Shown: positions 6,269 through 13,233 of the stretch, one piece after another | Numbering within the stretch: the stretch's first letter is position 1 | How the letters are laid out: every line of letters starts with the position of its first letter | From: an uncultured Kiloniellales bacterium | GTDB taxonomy: Bacteria; Pseudomonadota; Alphaproteobacteria; Kiloniellales; JAKSDN01 | Assembly: GCA_937974415.1 (NCBI GenBank) | Contig: CALJXB010000235.1 | Span: forward strand, 1-15,401 | Direction of reading: 5' to 3' | DNA length: 15,401 nucleotides | Notes under the pieces: generated by a model | Database searches by the model: none | What the model was told of the DNA's origin: nothing | Seen by the model: the letters and a program-made list of their open reading frames with translations, nothing else | Made by a program: the position numbers and the translations under genes

Positions 6269-6346
6269 CCGCGGCGGGGACCGAAGGGTCCGTTCCATCG
6301 TGCGTTAACGGTTTCGCAGTAGCATCCTCCTATGTCACGTCCCGCC

Positions 6347-7228
6347 ATGTCTTCACCTATACGCAAAGCGGTCTTTCCCGTCGGCGGCCTCGGCACCCGA
6401 TTTCTGCCGGCCACCAAGGCTCTGCCCAAGGAAATGCTCCCGGTCGTCGACAAGCCGCTCATACAATATGCGGCCGAAGAGGCCTGGGCGGCCGGCATCG
6501 AGGAGCTGATCTTCGTGACCGGCCGGGGCAAGAGCGCCATCGAGGACCATTTCGACAATGGATGGGAACTCCAGGAGACCCTGGTGGCGCGCGGCAAGTC
6601 CGAACTGCTGGAGGACCTCAAGTCCCTCCTGCGCAAGCCGGGGGAGATCGTCTATACCCGCCAGCAGGAGCCCCTCGGCCTCGGCCACGCGGTCTGGTGC
6701 GCGCGTCATCTGGTCGGCCGCGAGGCCTTTGCCGTCCTCCTGGCCGACGACCTGATCCTGGCCGAGCGGCCCTGCCTCGCCCAGATGATCGAAGCCTACG
6801 CGGAGACTGGCGGCAATCTCGTGGCAGTGGAGGACGTGCCGCGCGAGGACACCAACCGTTACGGCATCCTCGACGTCAGCAACGACGACGGGCGCATCGC
6901 CGCCGCCAAGGGCCTGGTCGAGAAGCCCGCGCCGGAAGAGGCGCCCTCGACCCTGTCGATCATTGGCCGCTACATCCTCCAGCCGGAGGTCTTCGACGAG
7001 TTGGACCGCCAGGAGGCCGGGGCCGGAGGCGAGATCCAGCTGACAGATGCCATGGCGCGCACCATCGGGCGCGTGCCGTTCCACGGCCTGCGGTTCGAGG
7101 GCCGGCGATTCGACTGCGGCAACAAGGCGGGTTTTCTCGAGGCCAACGTGGCCTTCGCGCTGGCGCGCGACGATCTCGCCGAAGACATGGCTGAAATTCT
7201 GGGCCGCTACGGCGGCCGGACCGACTGA
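6347..7228 (+). CDS. galU: UTP-glucose-1-phosphate uridylyltransferase (UDP-glucose pyrophosphorylase)
   Basis: A 293-residue enzyme that makes UDP-glucose from UTP and glucose-1-phosphate in the cytosol. The nucleotide-binding signature GGLGTRFLPATKALPKEMLP is at 13-32, followed by DKPLIQYAAEEA. Later blocks such as FAVLLADDL (metal and UTP site region), GRYILQPEVFDEL, GAGGEIQLTDAM and FDCGNKAGFLEA are all characteristic of GalU. The length is normal. ATG 6347 gives MSSPIRKAVFPVGG, the usual family N terminus. An in-frame ATG at 6332 would add five residues. Neither has a clear Shine-Dalgarno. It is first of three genes (galU-ugd-mutase) with 29 bp and -4 bp spacing, so an operon is likely. 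The product feeds the downstream dehydrogenase and surface polysaccharide synthesis. Confidence 0.95.
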   Translation: MSSPIRKAVFPVGGLGTRFLPATKALPKEMLPVVDKPLIQYAAEEAWAAGIEELIFVTGRGKSAIEDHFDNGWELQETLVARGKSELLEDLKSLLRKPGEIVYTRQQEPLGLGHAVWCARHLVGREAFAVLLADDLILAERPCLAQMIEAYAETGGNLVAVEDVPREDTNRYGILDVSNDDGRIAAAKGLVEKPAPEEAPSTLSIIGRYILQPEVFDELDRQEAGAGGEIQLTDAMARTIGRVPFHGLRFEGRRFDCGNKAGFLEANVAFALARDDLAEDMAEILGRYGGRTD

Positions 7229-7257
7229 GCCCGAGACCGCGGCGGGGAGAGCGTTTC

Positions 7258-8586
7258 ATGCGCGTTGTCATGGTGGGAAGCGGCTATGTCGGCCTGGTGT
7301 CCGGGGCCTGCTTCTCCGAGTTCGGGACCGAGGTGGTCTGCGTCGACAAGGACGAGGCGAAGATCCGCGACCTGAAGGCGGGTCGCATTCCGATCTACGA
7401 GCCTGGCCTTGAGACCATGGTGGCCCACAATGTGGAGGCAGGCCGCCTGTCCTTCGGCACCGACCTGCCGGCGGCTTTGCAAGGTGCCGCCGCGGTCTTC
7501 ATTGCCGTCGGGACGCCTAGCCGGCGTGGCGACGGCCATGCCGATTTGAGCTACGTTTACGAGGCGGCGCAGGAGATCGCCCAGGCCATGGACGGCCGGA
7601 CGGTGGTGGTGACCAAGTCGACCGTGCCGGTCGGCACCGGGCGCGAGGTGGCGCGGATCATCGCGAAGACCCGGTCCGACGTTGAATTCGACGTGGTGTC
7701 CAATCCGGAGTTCCTGCGCGAAGGCTCGGCGATCGAGGACTTTATGCGCCCGAACCGCATCGTCATCGGGGCGGAAAGCGAGCATGCCCGCGACGTCGTG
7801 CGCACGCTCTACCGGCCCCTGTTCCTGATCGAGACGCCGATCCTGTTCACCAATCTGGAGACCGCCGAGCTCACCAAGTACGCGGCGAATGCGTTTCTGG
7901 CGACAAAAATCACCTTTATCAATGAGATTGCCGATCTCTGCGAGAAGGTCGGTGCCGACGTGCATGGCGTGGCGCGCGGCATGGGCCTCGACCGGCGCAT
8001 CGGCGGCAAGTTTCTCCATCCGGGGCCGGGCTATGGCGGGTCGTGCTTTCCCAAGGACACGCTGGCGCTCACCCGCACCGGCGAACAGGCCGGTAGCCCT
8101 CTGCGTCTGGTGGAAACCGTCGTTAAGGTCAACGATGCGCGCAAGCAGGATATGGCGAAGCGGGTGATCGCGGCCTGCGGCGGTTCCGTTGCCGGCAAGA
8201 CCATTGCCGTGCTCGGCGTCACCTTCAAGCCCAACACCGACGACATGCGCGACGCGCCCAGCCTGGTGATCGTGCCGGCCCTGCAGGCCGCGGGCGCCTC
8301 CCTGCGCGCCTACGATCCGGCCGGCATGGCGGAAGCCGGCAAGCTGCTGGCCGACGTAACCTGGTGCGAGGACGCCTACTCGGCCACCGAGGGTGCCGAT
8401 GCTCTGGTCCTCATGACGGAGTGGAACGAGTTTCGGGCGCTCGATCTGGTGCGCGTGCGCGACGCCTTGAAGGTTCCGGTCCTGGTGGACCTGCGCAACG
8501 TTTACGACCCCCTGGAGATGTGCGATCTCGGGTTCCGCTACTCCTGCGTCGGCCGGGTCGTCGACGGGAGCCGGTGCGAGCCATGA
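7258..8586 (+). CDS. ugd: UDP-glucose 6-dehydrogenase
   Basis: A 442-residue NAD-dependent enzyme that oxidises UDP-glucose twice to UDP-glucuronate. It has the Rossmann motif GSGYVG (7-12), VGTPSRRGDGHADLSYV (84-100), and KSTVPVGTG (120-128). SNPEFLREGSAIEDF (148-162) covers the active-site Glu region. The central helix ELTKYAANAFLATKITFINE (204-223) includes the conserved Lys. The catalytic Cys263 is in GPGYGGSCFPKD. The C-terminal UDP-binding domain begins near TIAVLGVTFKPNTDDMRDAPS. All family key residues seen are present and the length is typical. GGGGAGAG lies six bases before the ATG. The stop overlaps the next start (ATGA at 8583-8586), indicating translational coupling. UDP-glucuronate is a precursor for acidic exopolysaccharide and LPS sugars. 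Confidence 0.96.
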   Translation: MRVVMVGSGYVGLVSGACFSEFGTEVVCVDKDEAKIRDLKAGRIPIYEPGLETMVAHNVEAGRLSFGTDLPAALQGAAAVFIAVGTPSRRGDGHADLSYVYEAAQEIAQAMDGRTVVVTKSTVPVGTGREVARIIAKTRSDVEFDVVSNPEFLREGSAIEDFMRPNRIVIGAESEHARDVVRTLYRPLFLIETPILFTNLETAELTKYAANAFLATKITFINEIADLCEKVGADVHGVARGMGLDRRIGGKFLHPGPGYGGSCFPKDTLALTRTGEQAGSPLRLVETVVKVNDARKQDMAKRVIAACGGSVAGKTIAVLGVTFKPNTDDMRDAPSLVIVPALQAAGASLRAYDPAGMAEAGKLLADVTWCEDAYSATEGADALVLMTEWNEFRALDLVRVRDALKVPVLVDLRNVYDPLEMCDLGFRYSCVGRVVDGSRCEP

Positions 8587-9968
8587 GCGCCGGACACCGC
8601 TTCAATCCGACCATCCTGCGGGAGTACGACATCCGGGGCATCGTCGGAGAGACTTTGGACAGTGAGGATGCCAGGGCATTGGGCCGGGTCTTCGGCAGCA
8701 TGATGCGGGCGTCGGGCGCGCGTCTGGCGGCGGTCGGCTATGACGGCCGCCTGTCGTCGCCCGATCTGGCGGCGGCGCTGGTCGATGGCCTGGCGACGAG
8801 CGGCGTCGATGTCGTGCGCATCGGCCGCGGGCCGACCCCGATGCTCTATTTCGCCAGCCATCACCTGCCGACCGATGCGGCCATTATGGTCACCGGATCG
8901 CACAATCCGCCGGACTACAACGGTTTCAAAATGACCCTCGGTCAGGGTTCGGTCTATGGCGAGGCTATACAGGGACTCAGTCGAATTGCCGAGAGCGGGG
9001 ACTGGGCCGAGGGCCAGGGAGAGGTCCGCGACGCACTCGTGTTCGATGCCTATGTCGATCGCTTGATGCAGGAATCGATCCCCGAAATCGGCAGGCTGAG
9101 CGTCGCCTGGGACGCCGGCAACGGTGCGGCGGGCGAGGCCATGGTTGCGCTCACCCGGCGCTTGCCCGGCCGGCACCTGCTGCTCAACGAGCGCATCGAC
9201 GGGACATTTCCGGCCCATCACCCGGACCCGACGGTGCCCGAGAACTTGGCGCAACTGATCGAGCTGGTCACGGCCGAGGGCTGCGATCTCGGTATCGCCT
9301 TCGATGGCGACGGGGACCGCATCGGCGTGGTCGACGAAAAGGGCCGCGTCCTCTGGGGCGATCAGATCATGCTGCGCCTGGCGCGTGGTATCCTCGAGAC
9401 CCGGCCGGGCGCCACCTTCATCGCCGACGTCAAGGCCAGCCAGGTCCTGTTCGACGAAATCACCCGCCTCGGCGGCCGGGCCATCATGTGGAAGAGCGGG
9501 CACTCCCTCATCAAGACCAAGATGAAGGAAGAACAGGCGGCCTTCGCCGGGGAGATGAGCGCCCATCTGTTCTTCGCCGACCGCTATTACGGCTATGACG
9601 ATGCGCTTTACGCGGCGGTGCGACTGCTTGCCGACGTGGCCAGCAGCGGCGAAAGCCTGGCGCAGTTTCGCGACAGCCTGCCGCCCGTCGTGAACACGCC
9701 GGAAATCCGCTTTCCCTGCTCGGAAGACCGCAAATGGGCGGTCATCGACGAGGTGCGCGCACGCCTCCAGGCCAACGGTGCCGATCTGGTGACCCTCGAC
9801 GGAGTGCGGGTGCGGTGCGAGGATGGCTGGTGGCTGCTCCGGGCATCGAACACCCAAGACGTGCTGGTCGCGCGCTGCGAGGCACGCGACGAGCCAGGAC
9901 TCGCCCGGCAGAAGCAGGCCTTGCGCGAGCAATTGGAGGCCAGCAGCCTCGATCTTCCCGACTTCTGA
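8583..9968 (+). CDS. Phosphoglucomutase/phosphomannomutase (AlgC/ManB-like)
   Basis: A 461-residue alpha-D-phosphohexomutase. It has an N-terminal REYDIRG (13-19), the phosphoserine loop TGSHNPPDYNGFK (104-116, catalytic Ser106), the magnesium loop DGDGDR (241-246), the sugar-specificity loop GEMSAH (323-328) and a C-terminal phosphate-binding domain (RASNT region). The specificity loop reads GEMSAH rather than the common GEMSGH, a mild deviation. Dual-specificity family members interconvert glucose-6- and glucose-1-phosphate and the mannose equivalents. Here the linkage to galU and ugd favours glucose-1-phosphate supply, completing glucose-6-phosphate to UDP-glucuronate within three genes. 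The ATG overlaps the ugd stop by 4 bp and GGGAG sits upstream at 8566-8570. The frame is open further upstream inside ugd, but the conserved N terminus starts just after this ATG. Confidence 0.93.
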   Translation: MSAGHRFNPTILREYDIRGIVGETLDSEDARALGRVFGSMMRASGARLAAVGYDGRLSSPDLAAALVDGLATSGVDVVRIGRGPTPMLYFASHHLPTDAAIMVTGSHNPPDYNGFKMTLGQGSVYGEAIQGLSRIAESGDWAEGQGEVRDALVFDAYVDRLMQESIPEIGRLSVAWDAGNGAAGEAMVALTRRLPGRHLLLNERIDGTFPAHHPDPTVPENLAQLIELVTAEGCDLGIAFDGDGDRIGVVDEKGRVLWGDQIMLRLARGILETRPGATFIADVKASQVLFDEITRLGGRAIMWKSGHSLIKTKMKEEQAAFAGEMSAHLFFADRYYGYDDALYAAVRLLADVASSGESLAQFRDSLPPVVNTPEIRFPCSEDRKWAVIDEVRARLQANGADLVTLDGVRVRCEDGWWLLRASNTQDVLVARCEARDEPGLARQKQALREQLEASSLDLPDF

Positions 9969-9996
9969 GGCGCGCGGCCATCGAGACCGAGGGGGA

Positions 9997-10019
9997 CGGG
10001 CCCTGAGCGGGCAGGCCCG
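9997..10019 (+). other. Small hairpin between the mutase and cyclotransferase-like genes
   Basis: CGGGCC (9997-10002) pairs with GGCCCG (10014-10019) around an 11-base loop in the 58-bp gap, ending 7 bases before the next ATG. It could lower translation of the downstream gene or mark the end of the sugar cassette. No T-run follows, so it is not called a terminator. Confidence 0.3.
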
Positions 10020-10026
10020 GTGAGAC

Positions 10027-10530
10027 ATGCGACTCTTCTTCTATGGCACCCTGAGGGACCCCGACGTGCGCCGCCTGGTGTTCGGCGGACGGGCCGATGG
10101 CCTGATCGCCCGGCCGGCTCTGCTGCTTGGCTTCCGCACGTGCAGCGCGCCGTTCGGACAGTTTCCGGTCTTGATGCGGCGCACGGGCGCGCGCGCTCGA
10201 GGAGAGCTGGTCGAGGGGCTCGGCTATGGCGATCTGCTGCGCCTGTTCCATTTCGAGGGGCCCGATTACCTGCCGTCGAACCACCTGGCGATCGACGACC
10301 AGAGGCGCCGCCTCAGCGCTTGGGTGCTGCTTCCCGAGGGCGCCCAGCCGGCAAGCGCCGGGACCTGGCGCCTGCGCCAGTGGCAGCTTTATCGCAAGCC
10401 GCGGGTGATGCCGCGGCTACAGGTCTGGATGCGGGAGTACGAGCGCTTCCAAGACCATTCGGTGGAGATTACCTGGCCCGCCCGGCGCCAGCTCAAGGTG
10501 TGGCGAGAGTCGGGCGAGCTTGCCGAATAG
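10027..10530 (+). CDS. Gamma-glutamylcyclotransferase-fold (AIG2-like) protein
   Basis: A 167-residue protein beginning MRLFFYGTLRDP. The YGTL motif (residues 6-9) at the end of the first strand is the hallmark of the gamma-glutamylcyclotransferase/AIG2 superfamily. Glu77 in FHFEGPDY sits where the family's catalytic glutamate is found (typically E-G-x-x-Y). A further strand, LSAWVLLP, fits the barrel fold. Members cyclise gamma-glutamyl groups to 5-oxoproline, but substrates vary and many are unproven, so no specific substrate is assigned. The second half (about 115-167, rich in Arg and Trp) is not a part I recognise. The gene lies 58 bp after the mutase gene in the same direction and could be the last gene of that transcript. 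It converges on the carboxypeptidase gene with an 11-bp gap. The Shine-Dalgarno is poor. Confidence 0.75.
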   Translation: MRLFFYGTLRDPDVRRLVFGGRADGLIARPALLLGFRTCSAPFGQFPVLMRRTGARARGELVEGLGYGDLLRLFHFEGPDYLPSNHLAIDDQRRRLSAWVLLPEGAQPASAGTWRLRQWQLYRKPRVMPRLQVWMREYERFQDHSVEITWPARRQLKVWRESGELAE

Positions 10531-10541
10531 GAGGAGAGGTC

Positions 10542-11768
10542 TTAGCTGCCGACGTTCTGGGCCAGCTTGAGGCCGGTGCGGTCCTTGACCACCAGACAGT
10601 CGGTGGACAGTTCCTTCAATTGCTGGCAGGCGGTGCGCGCCCGGCCCTCGCTCATCCCGAGCAGGCGCGCCCGGTAAATCTTGCCGTTCTGGCCCTTGAC
10701 GTTGGTGATCGCGACGCTGGCGTCGGCCAGCAGTTTGGGGAGGCGACCCGCCGCCGCCTCGGCGGCCTTCTTGGCCGGCGCGTAGGAATAATAGGCGCCG
10801 ACCTGAACGCCCCAGATCCGCTGGCTATCGACTTTTCGCACCTCGGCGGCCACCTGGTTGCGTTCTTGAGCCGCGGCCGAAGCCAACTGCAGGGGCTTTG
10901 CCGCCGGTGGACGGATGTCCTGTTTGACCATGCCGCCGGTCGGCAGATAGATGGGGTCGGTCAGCTTGCGGAAGCCCCGGTCGAGCAACCTGGCAACCTG
11001 ACGGTCCCGCTTCTTGGCCGAGCGGCCGCCGAACAACACGGCGACGATCCGCCGCCCGTCGCGCTGAGCCGAGGCGGCGAGGTTGTAGCCGGCCGCCCGG
11101 ATATAGCCGGTCTTCAGGCCGTCGGCGCCCTGATAGGTCTTCAGCAGCCTGTTGTGATTGCGGTAATTTCGGCCGTTATGGCTGAAGCTGCGCGCCGAAA
11201 AGCTCTTGTAGCGCTTCGGAAAGTCGCGAATCAGGGCATGGGCCAGGATTGCCATGTCCCGCGCCGTGCTGAGCTGCCGCCGATTGTAAAGGCCCGAGGC
11301 GTTGCGGAACGAGGTCCGGTTCATGCCCAAGGCCGCGGCCTTTTTGGTCATCAGTTGCGCGAACTCCGATTCGCTCGGAGCCAGCGTTTCGGCGATCACG
11401 ACGGCCACGTCGTTGGCGGATTTGGTGACGAGGGCCATGACGGCATCGTCGACGCTGATGGTCTCGCCCCGTTTGAGGCCTAGTTTGGAATTCGGCATGC
11501 CGGCGGCGCGGCGCGAAACCTCGAGTTGCTGATCCGCCTTGACCCGGCCGTCTTGCAAGGCCTCGAACAGCATGTAGAGGGTCATCATCTTGGTGAGCGA
11601 GGCCGGATGATTGCGGGTGTCGGCGTTGGTTTCGTGCAGCACCTGGCCCGATCCGACGTCGATCACGATGGCCGCGTAGCGCGCCTCGGCACTGCCGCTA
11701 AACAGCAGCAAGATCAGCGAAACGACTGGAAACAGGGTGATTTTCAGGAACCGAAAAGTACAATTCAT
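10542..11768 (-). CDS. D-alanyl-D-alanine carboxypeptidase (peptidase S11) with C-terminal SPOR domain
   Basis: A 408-residue exported penicillin-binding protein. The signal peptide is residues 1-29, with a hydrophobic core around VVSLILLLF and a cleavage site after AEA. The catalytic domain has S57-L-T-K60, S117-A-N119 and K219-T-G221, the three active-site motifs of DacA-type enzymes that remove the terminal D-Ala from peptidoglycan stem peptides in the periplasm. Residues about 315-395 form a SPOR domain (WGVQVGAYYSYAPAKKAAE and KIYRARLLGMSEGRA), which binds denuded glycan at division septa, so the enzyme is probably sent to midcell. The usual C-terminal amphipathic membrane anchor is replaced by this domain. 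ATG 11768 is chosen because it gives a standard signal peptide. The frame stays open to a TTG at 11813, and neither site has a clear Shine-Dalgarno. Confidence 0.92.
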   Translation of the reverse strand: MNCTFRFLKITLFPVVSLILLLFSGSAEARYAAIVIDVGSGQVLHETNADTRNHPASLTKMMTLYMLFEALQDGRVKADQQLEVSRRAAGMPNSKLGLKRGETISVDDAVMALVTKSANDVAVVIAETLAPSESEFAQLMTKKAAALGMNRTSFRNASGLYNRRQLSTARDMAILAHALIRDFPKRYKSFSARSFSHNGRNYRNHNRLLKTYQGADGLKTGYIRAAGYNLAASAQRDGRRIVAVLFGGRSAKKRDRQVARLLDRGFRKLTDPIYLPTGGMVKQDIRPPAAKPLQLASAAAQERNQVAAEVRKVDSQRIWGVQVGAYYSYAPAKKAAEAAAGRLPKLLADASVAITNVKGQNGKIYRARLLGMSEGRARTACQQLKELSTDCLVVKDRTGLKLAQNVGS

Positions 11769-11846
11769 CGTTGAAGACAAGCCCGTTAACCTTGAACGCA
11801 CCAGCACACCCAAAAGATCGGCCCCTAGCCCTATGATTCAACTAAC

Positions 11847-11875
11847 ATTTTACGGGACCGATTCGCGACTGTCCA
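11847..11875 (-). promoter_or_regulatory. Putative sigma-70-type promoter of the carboxypeptidase gene
   Basis: On the minus strand TGGACA (complement of 11870-11875), a 17-bp spacer and TAAAAT (complement of 11847-11852) each match the consensus at five of six positions. The expected transcript start is near 11840, leaving a leader of about 70 bases to ATG 11768. Confidence 0.6.
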
Positions 11876-11905
11876 GGCTAACGGCCGGCTGTTTTAAATT
11901 TGGTT

Positions 11906-11938
11906 AAAAAGCCCCGCTTCGACGGCACCGCAAGCGGC
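11906..11938 (-). terminator. Leftward intrinsic terminator-like hairpin
   Basis: On the minus strand AAGCGG-type and CCGCTT-type arms (11914-11919 with 11932-11937) form a six-pair stem, extendable past a two-base bulge, followed directly by five T residues (complement of 11906-11910). It faces leftward and lies upstream of the carboxypeptidase promoter, so it would stop leftward transcription arriving from the phasin side. No gene that it would serve is evident. Confidence 0.35.
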
Positions 11939-11980
11939 TTGAGGAAGGGTTGTCGGCCTGGTTCACACCGCGCCGCCGCC

Positions 11981-12052
11981 TGATCTGCCGCCCGATCCTT
12001 CGCCCGATTCGCCGCTCGATTCGCCGCCCGATTCGCCGCTCGATCCTTCGCT
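11981..12052. repeat. 12-bp tandem repeat, six units
   Basis: Six consecutive 12-bp units. The central three alternate CGATTCGCCGCT and CGATTCGCCGCC; flanking units are CGATCCTTCGCC, CGATCCTTCGCT and TGATCTGCCGCC. Because 12 is a multiple of three, every frame across it stays periodic (for example RAAN repeats on the minus strand), which makes open frames here untrustworthy. It lies in the 555-bp gap between the carboxypeptidase and phasin genes. Confidence 0.85.
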
Positions 12053-12127
12053 GGGGGCACGCCGGGCGGAAGGGTTCGAGGCCCCGTGGCCAGCTGGCCA
12101 AACCTGCTCGGCGGACCGTCGCCGCTG

Positions 12128-12150
12128 TTTTTGCTGCATCGCACAAAAAA
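12128..12150. promoter_or_regulatory. Partial dyad with TGC/GCA core upstream of the phasin promoter
   Basis: A T5 block, TGC, a three-base centre, GCA and an A-tract form an imperfect 23-bp palindrome ending 5 bp before the phasin -35. The TGC/GCA content resembles the operator-like site downstream of the promoter, so it may be a second site for the same regulator. This is inference from pattern and position. Confidence 0.35.
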
Positions 12151-12155
12151 GATCA

Positions 12156-12185
12156 TTGACAGGGCGGAGGGGGGCCGCCTATATG
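12156..12185 (+). promoter_or_regulatory. Phasin gene promoter with consensus -35 and duplicated -10
   Basis: A perfect TTGACA (12156-12161), an 18-bp spacer and TATATG (12180-12185) form a strong promoter. The 11-bp CTATATGCGAG containing the -10 is exactly duplicated in tandem (12179-12189, 12190-12200), placing a second TATATG at 12191-12196, which is too far from this -35. The leader to the phasin start is about 130 bases. Confidence 0.65.
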
Positions 12186-12203
12186 CGAGCTATATGCGAG
12201 ATG

Positions 12204-12216
12204 TTGCAGTGCACAA
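12204..12216. promoter_or_regulatory. Putative PhaR operator in the phasin leader
   Basis: TTGCAGTGCACAA lies just downstream of the duplicated -10, where a bound repressor would block initiation. PhaR proteins of PHA-storing alphaproteobacteria bind TGC/TGCA-rich sites near phasin genes and are released by polyhydroxyalkanoate. The site resembles those, but I am matching from memory and phaR is not in this window. Confidence 0.45.
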
Positions 12217-12323
12217 TCGCGATAAGCCCCTTAGGCCGCCGTTTCGGCAGGGGTACGCGGGGCTGCAAACTATCGGCAGAGATGACGCCAGACCGGCGTC
12301 GGCAACGGAGGACTAGACGACAA

Positions 12324-12902
12324 ATGGCTGTGAAGAAGACGCCCAAGACCGCGGCCCGGACTGCGGCAAAGACCGGCACCGGGGCCACCAAAAGGACTTC
12401 CCCGGCGCGCGCCAAGGTAAGCGCAGCGGGTGCCGGCAAGGGCACCGGGCAGACGGTCAATCCAACCCAGACCCATCCAACCCAGGCCCATGTCGCCCAG
12501 ACTGTCACCGCGGCCAAGCAGAACGCCGAGAAAACCTCCGAGGCGGCGATCAAGGGCTACGACGATCTGGCCGTTCTGGGCCAGGGCAACTTCGAAGCTT
12601 TCGTTGCGTCGAACAGCGCTGTTGCCAAGGGTTTCGAGGCCATCGGCAAGGAATTCCTGGCGTTCGCCCAGCGCTCCGTCGAAGGCCACATGGCCCAGGC
12701 CCGGGCGCTGATCGGCGCGAAGGACGTGCAGGAGTTCGTGGAGCTGCAGAACGACTACGCGAAGCGGCGCCTGGAAGACACCATCGCTGAGACGGCGAAA
12801 CTCACCGAGCTTTCGACCCAGGTTGCCAGCGAGGCAATCGAGCCTTTGAAGAAGCGGGTCGATGCGACGGTCGAGACCGTTCTGAAGGCCAAAGCCGCTT
12901 GA
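12324..12902 (+). CDS. Phasin family protein (PHA granule-associated)
   Basis: A 192-residue protein. The first ~60 residues are a low-complexity, basic Ala/Lys/Thr-rich stretch, like the Ala/Lys tails that can bind DNA in other granule proteins. The remainder is almost wholly helical and fits the phasin_2 pattern: DDLAVLGQGNFEAFVASNSA, FEAIGKEFLAFAQRSVEGHM, a KDVQEFVELQNDYAKRRLED block, and a final amphipathic helix with EPLKKRVDATVE. Phasins coat polyhydroxyalkanoate granules and control their number and size. No signal peptide or membrane span is present. CGGAGGA (12306-12312) lies 11 bases before the ATG. The frame is open upstream to 12156, but that stretch covers the promoter and is not coding. 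The gene is monocistronic, followed by a strong terminator. Confidence 0.9.
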   Translation: MAVKKTPKTAARTAAKTGTGATKRTSPARAKVSAAGAGKGTGQTVNPTQTHPTQAHVAQTVTAAKQNAEKTSEAAIKGYDDLAVLGQGNFEAFVASNSAVAKGFEAIGKEFLAFAQRSVEGHMAQARALIGAKDVQEFVELQNDYAKRRLEDTIAETAKLTELSTQVASEAIEPLKKRVDATVETVLKAKAA

Positions 12903-12989
12903 GTCTCGGGAGCCCCGGGAACCCCGGGATTCGCGTGGAGGGCTCAGGATCGAAGTCGCGCTGACGACGCACAATCCGGCTTTGGACGA

Positions 12990-13023
12990 GGAGCCCGGCG
13001 GGAACCGCCGGGCTCCTTTTTTT
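12990..13023 (+). terminator. Rho-independent terminator after the phasin gene
   Basis: A perfect 12-bp stem, GGAGCCCGGCGG (12990-13001) with CCGCCGGGCTCC (13005-13016), has a GAA loop and is followed by seven T residues (13017-13023). It ends the phasin transcript and separates it from clpS. Confidence 0.95.
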
Positions 13024-13233
13024 GTTGTCTTATCGGGGGCGCTCGTCTGCCATCGGTGGGATTCGAGCGTATCCGGCCCCGGCGCGCGGGGGCGATCGGG
13101 TCGGCCGTGGGATTTTGACTCCTTTCGGGTCTTTTCCGCGGAGGCTCAACCCCAATATGATGATGTGTGATAAGCTAGCCGTTGGCCGCGAGGCTGGCCG
13201 CAGGCCCCATTCTAGGACTCGAAACACGAAGCG

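Noticed and set aside
8364..8582. An upstream extension of the mutase frame into ugd
   Set aside because: It overlaps the ugd coding region in another frame and precedes the conserved mutase N terminus. The ATG at 8583 overlapping the ugd stop is the natural start.
10020..11483. A 487-codon plus-strand open frame spanning the cyclotransferase-like gene and the opposite strand of the carboxypeptidase
   Set aside because: It overlaps two well-supported genes in other frames and shows no domain of its own.
11878..12156. A possible 92-residue minus-strand protein with RAAN repeats
   Set aside because: It starts on top of the phasin promoter, has no Shine-Dalgarno, runs through a terminator-like hairpin, and its length depends on the 12-bp tandem repeat that keeps any frame open.
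12156..12323. An N-terminal extension of the phasin by 56 codons
   Set aside because: The stretch contains the TTGACA/TATATG promoter and operator-like site. The Shine-Dalgarno and the usual phasin start support ATG 12324.
13060..13075. A GGGATTCGAGC stretch that looks like a reversed tRNA T-arm
   Set aside because: No acceptor stem, anticodon arm or D-arm can be built around it on either strand.
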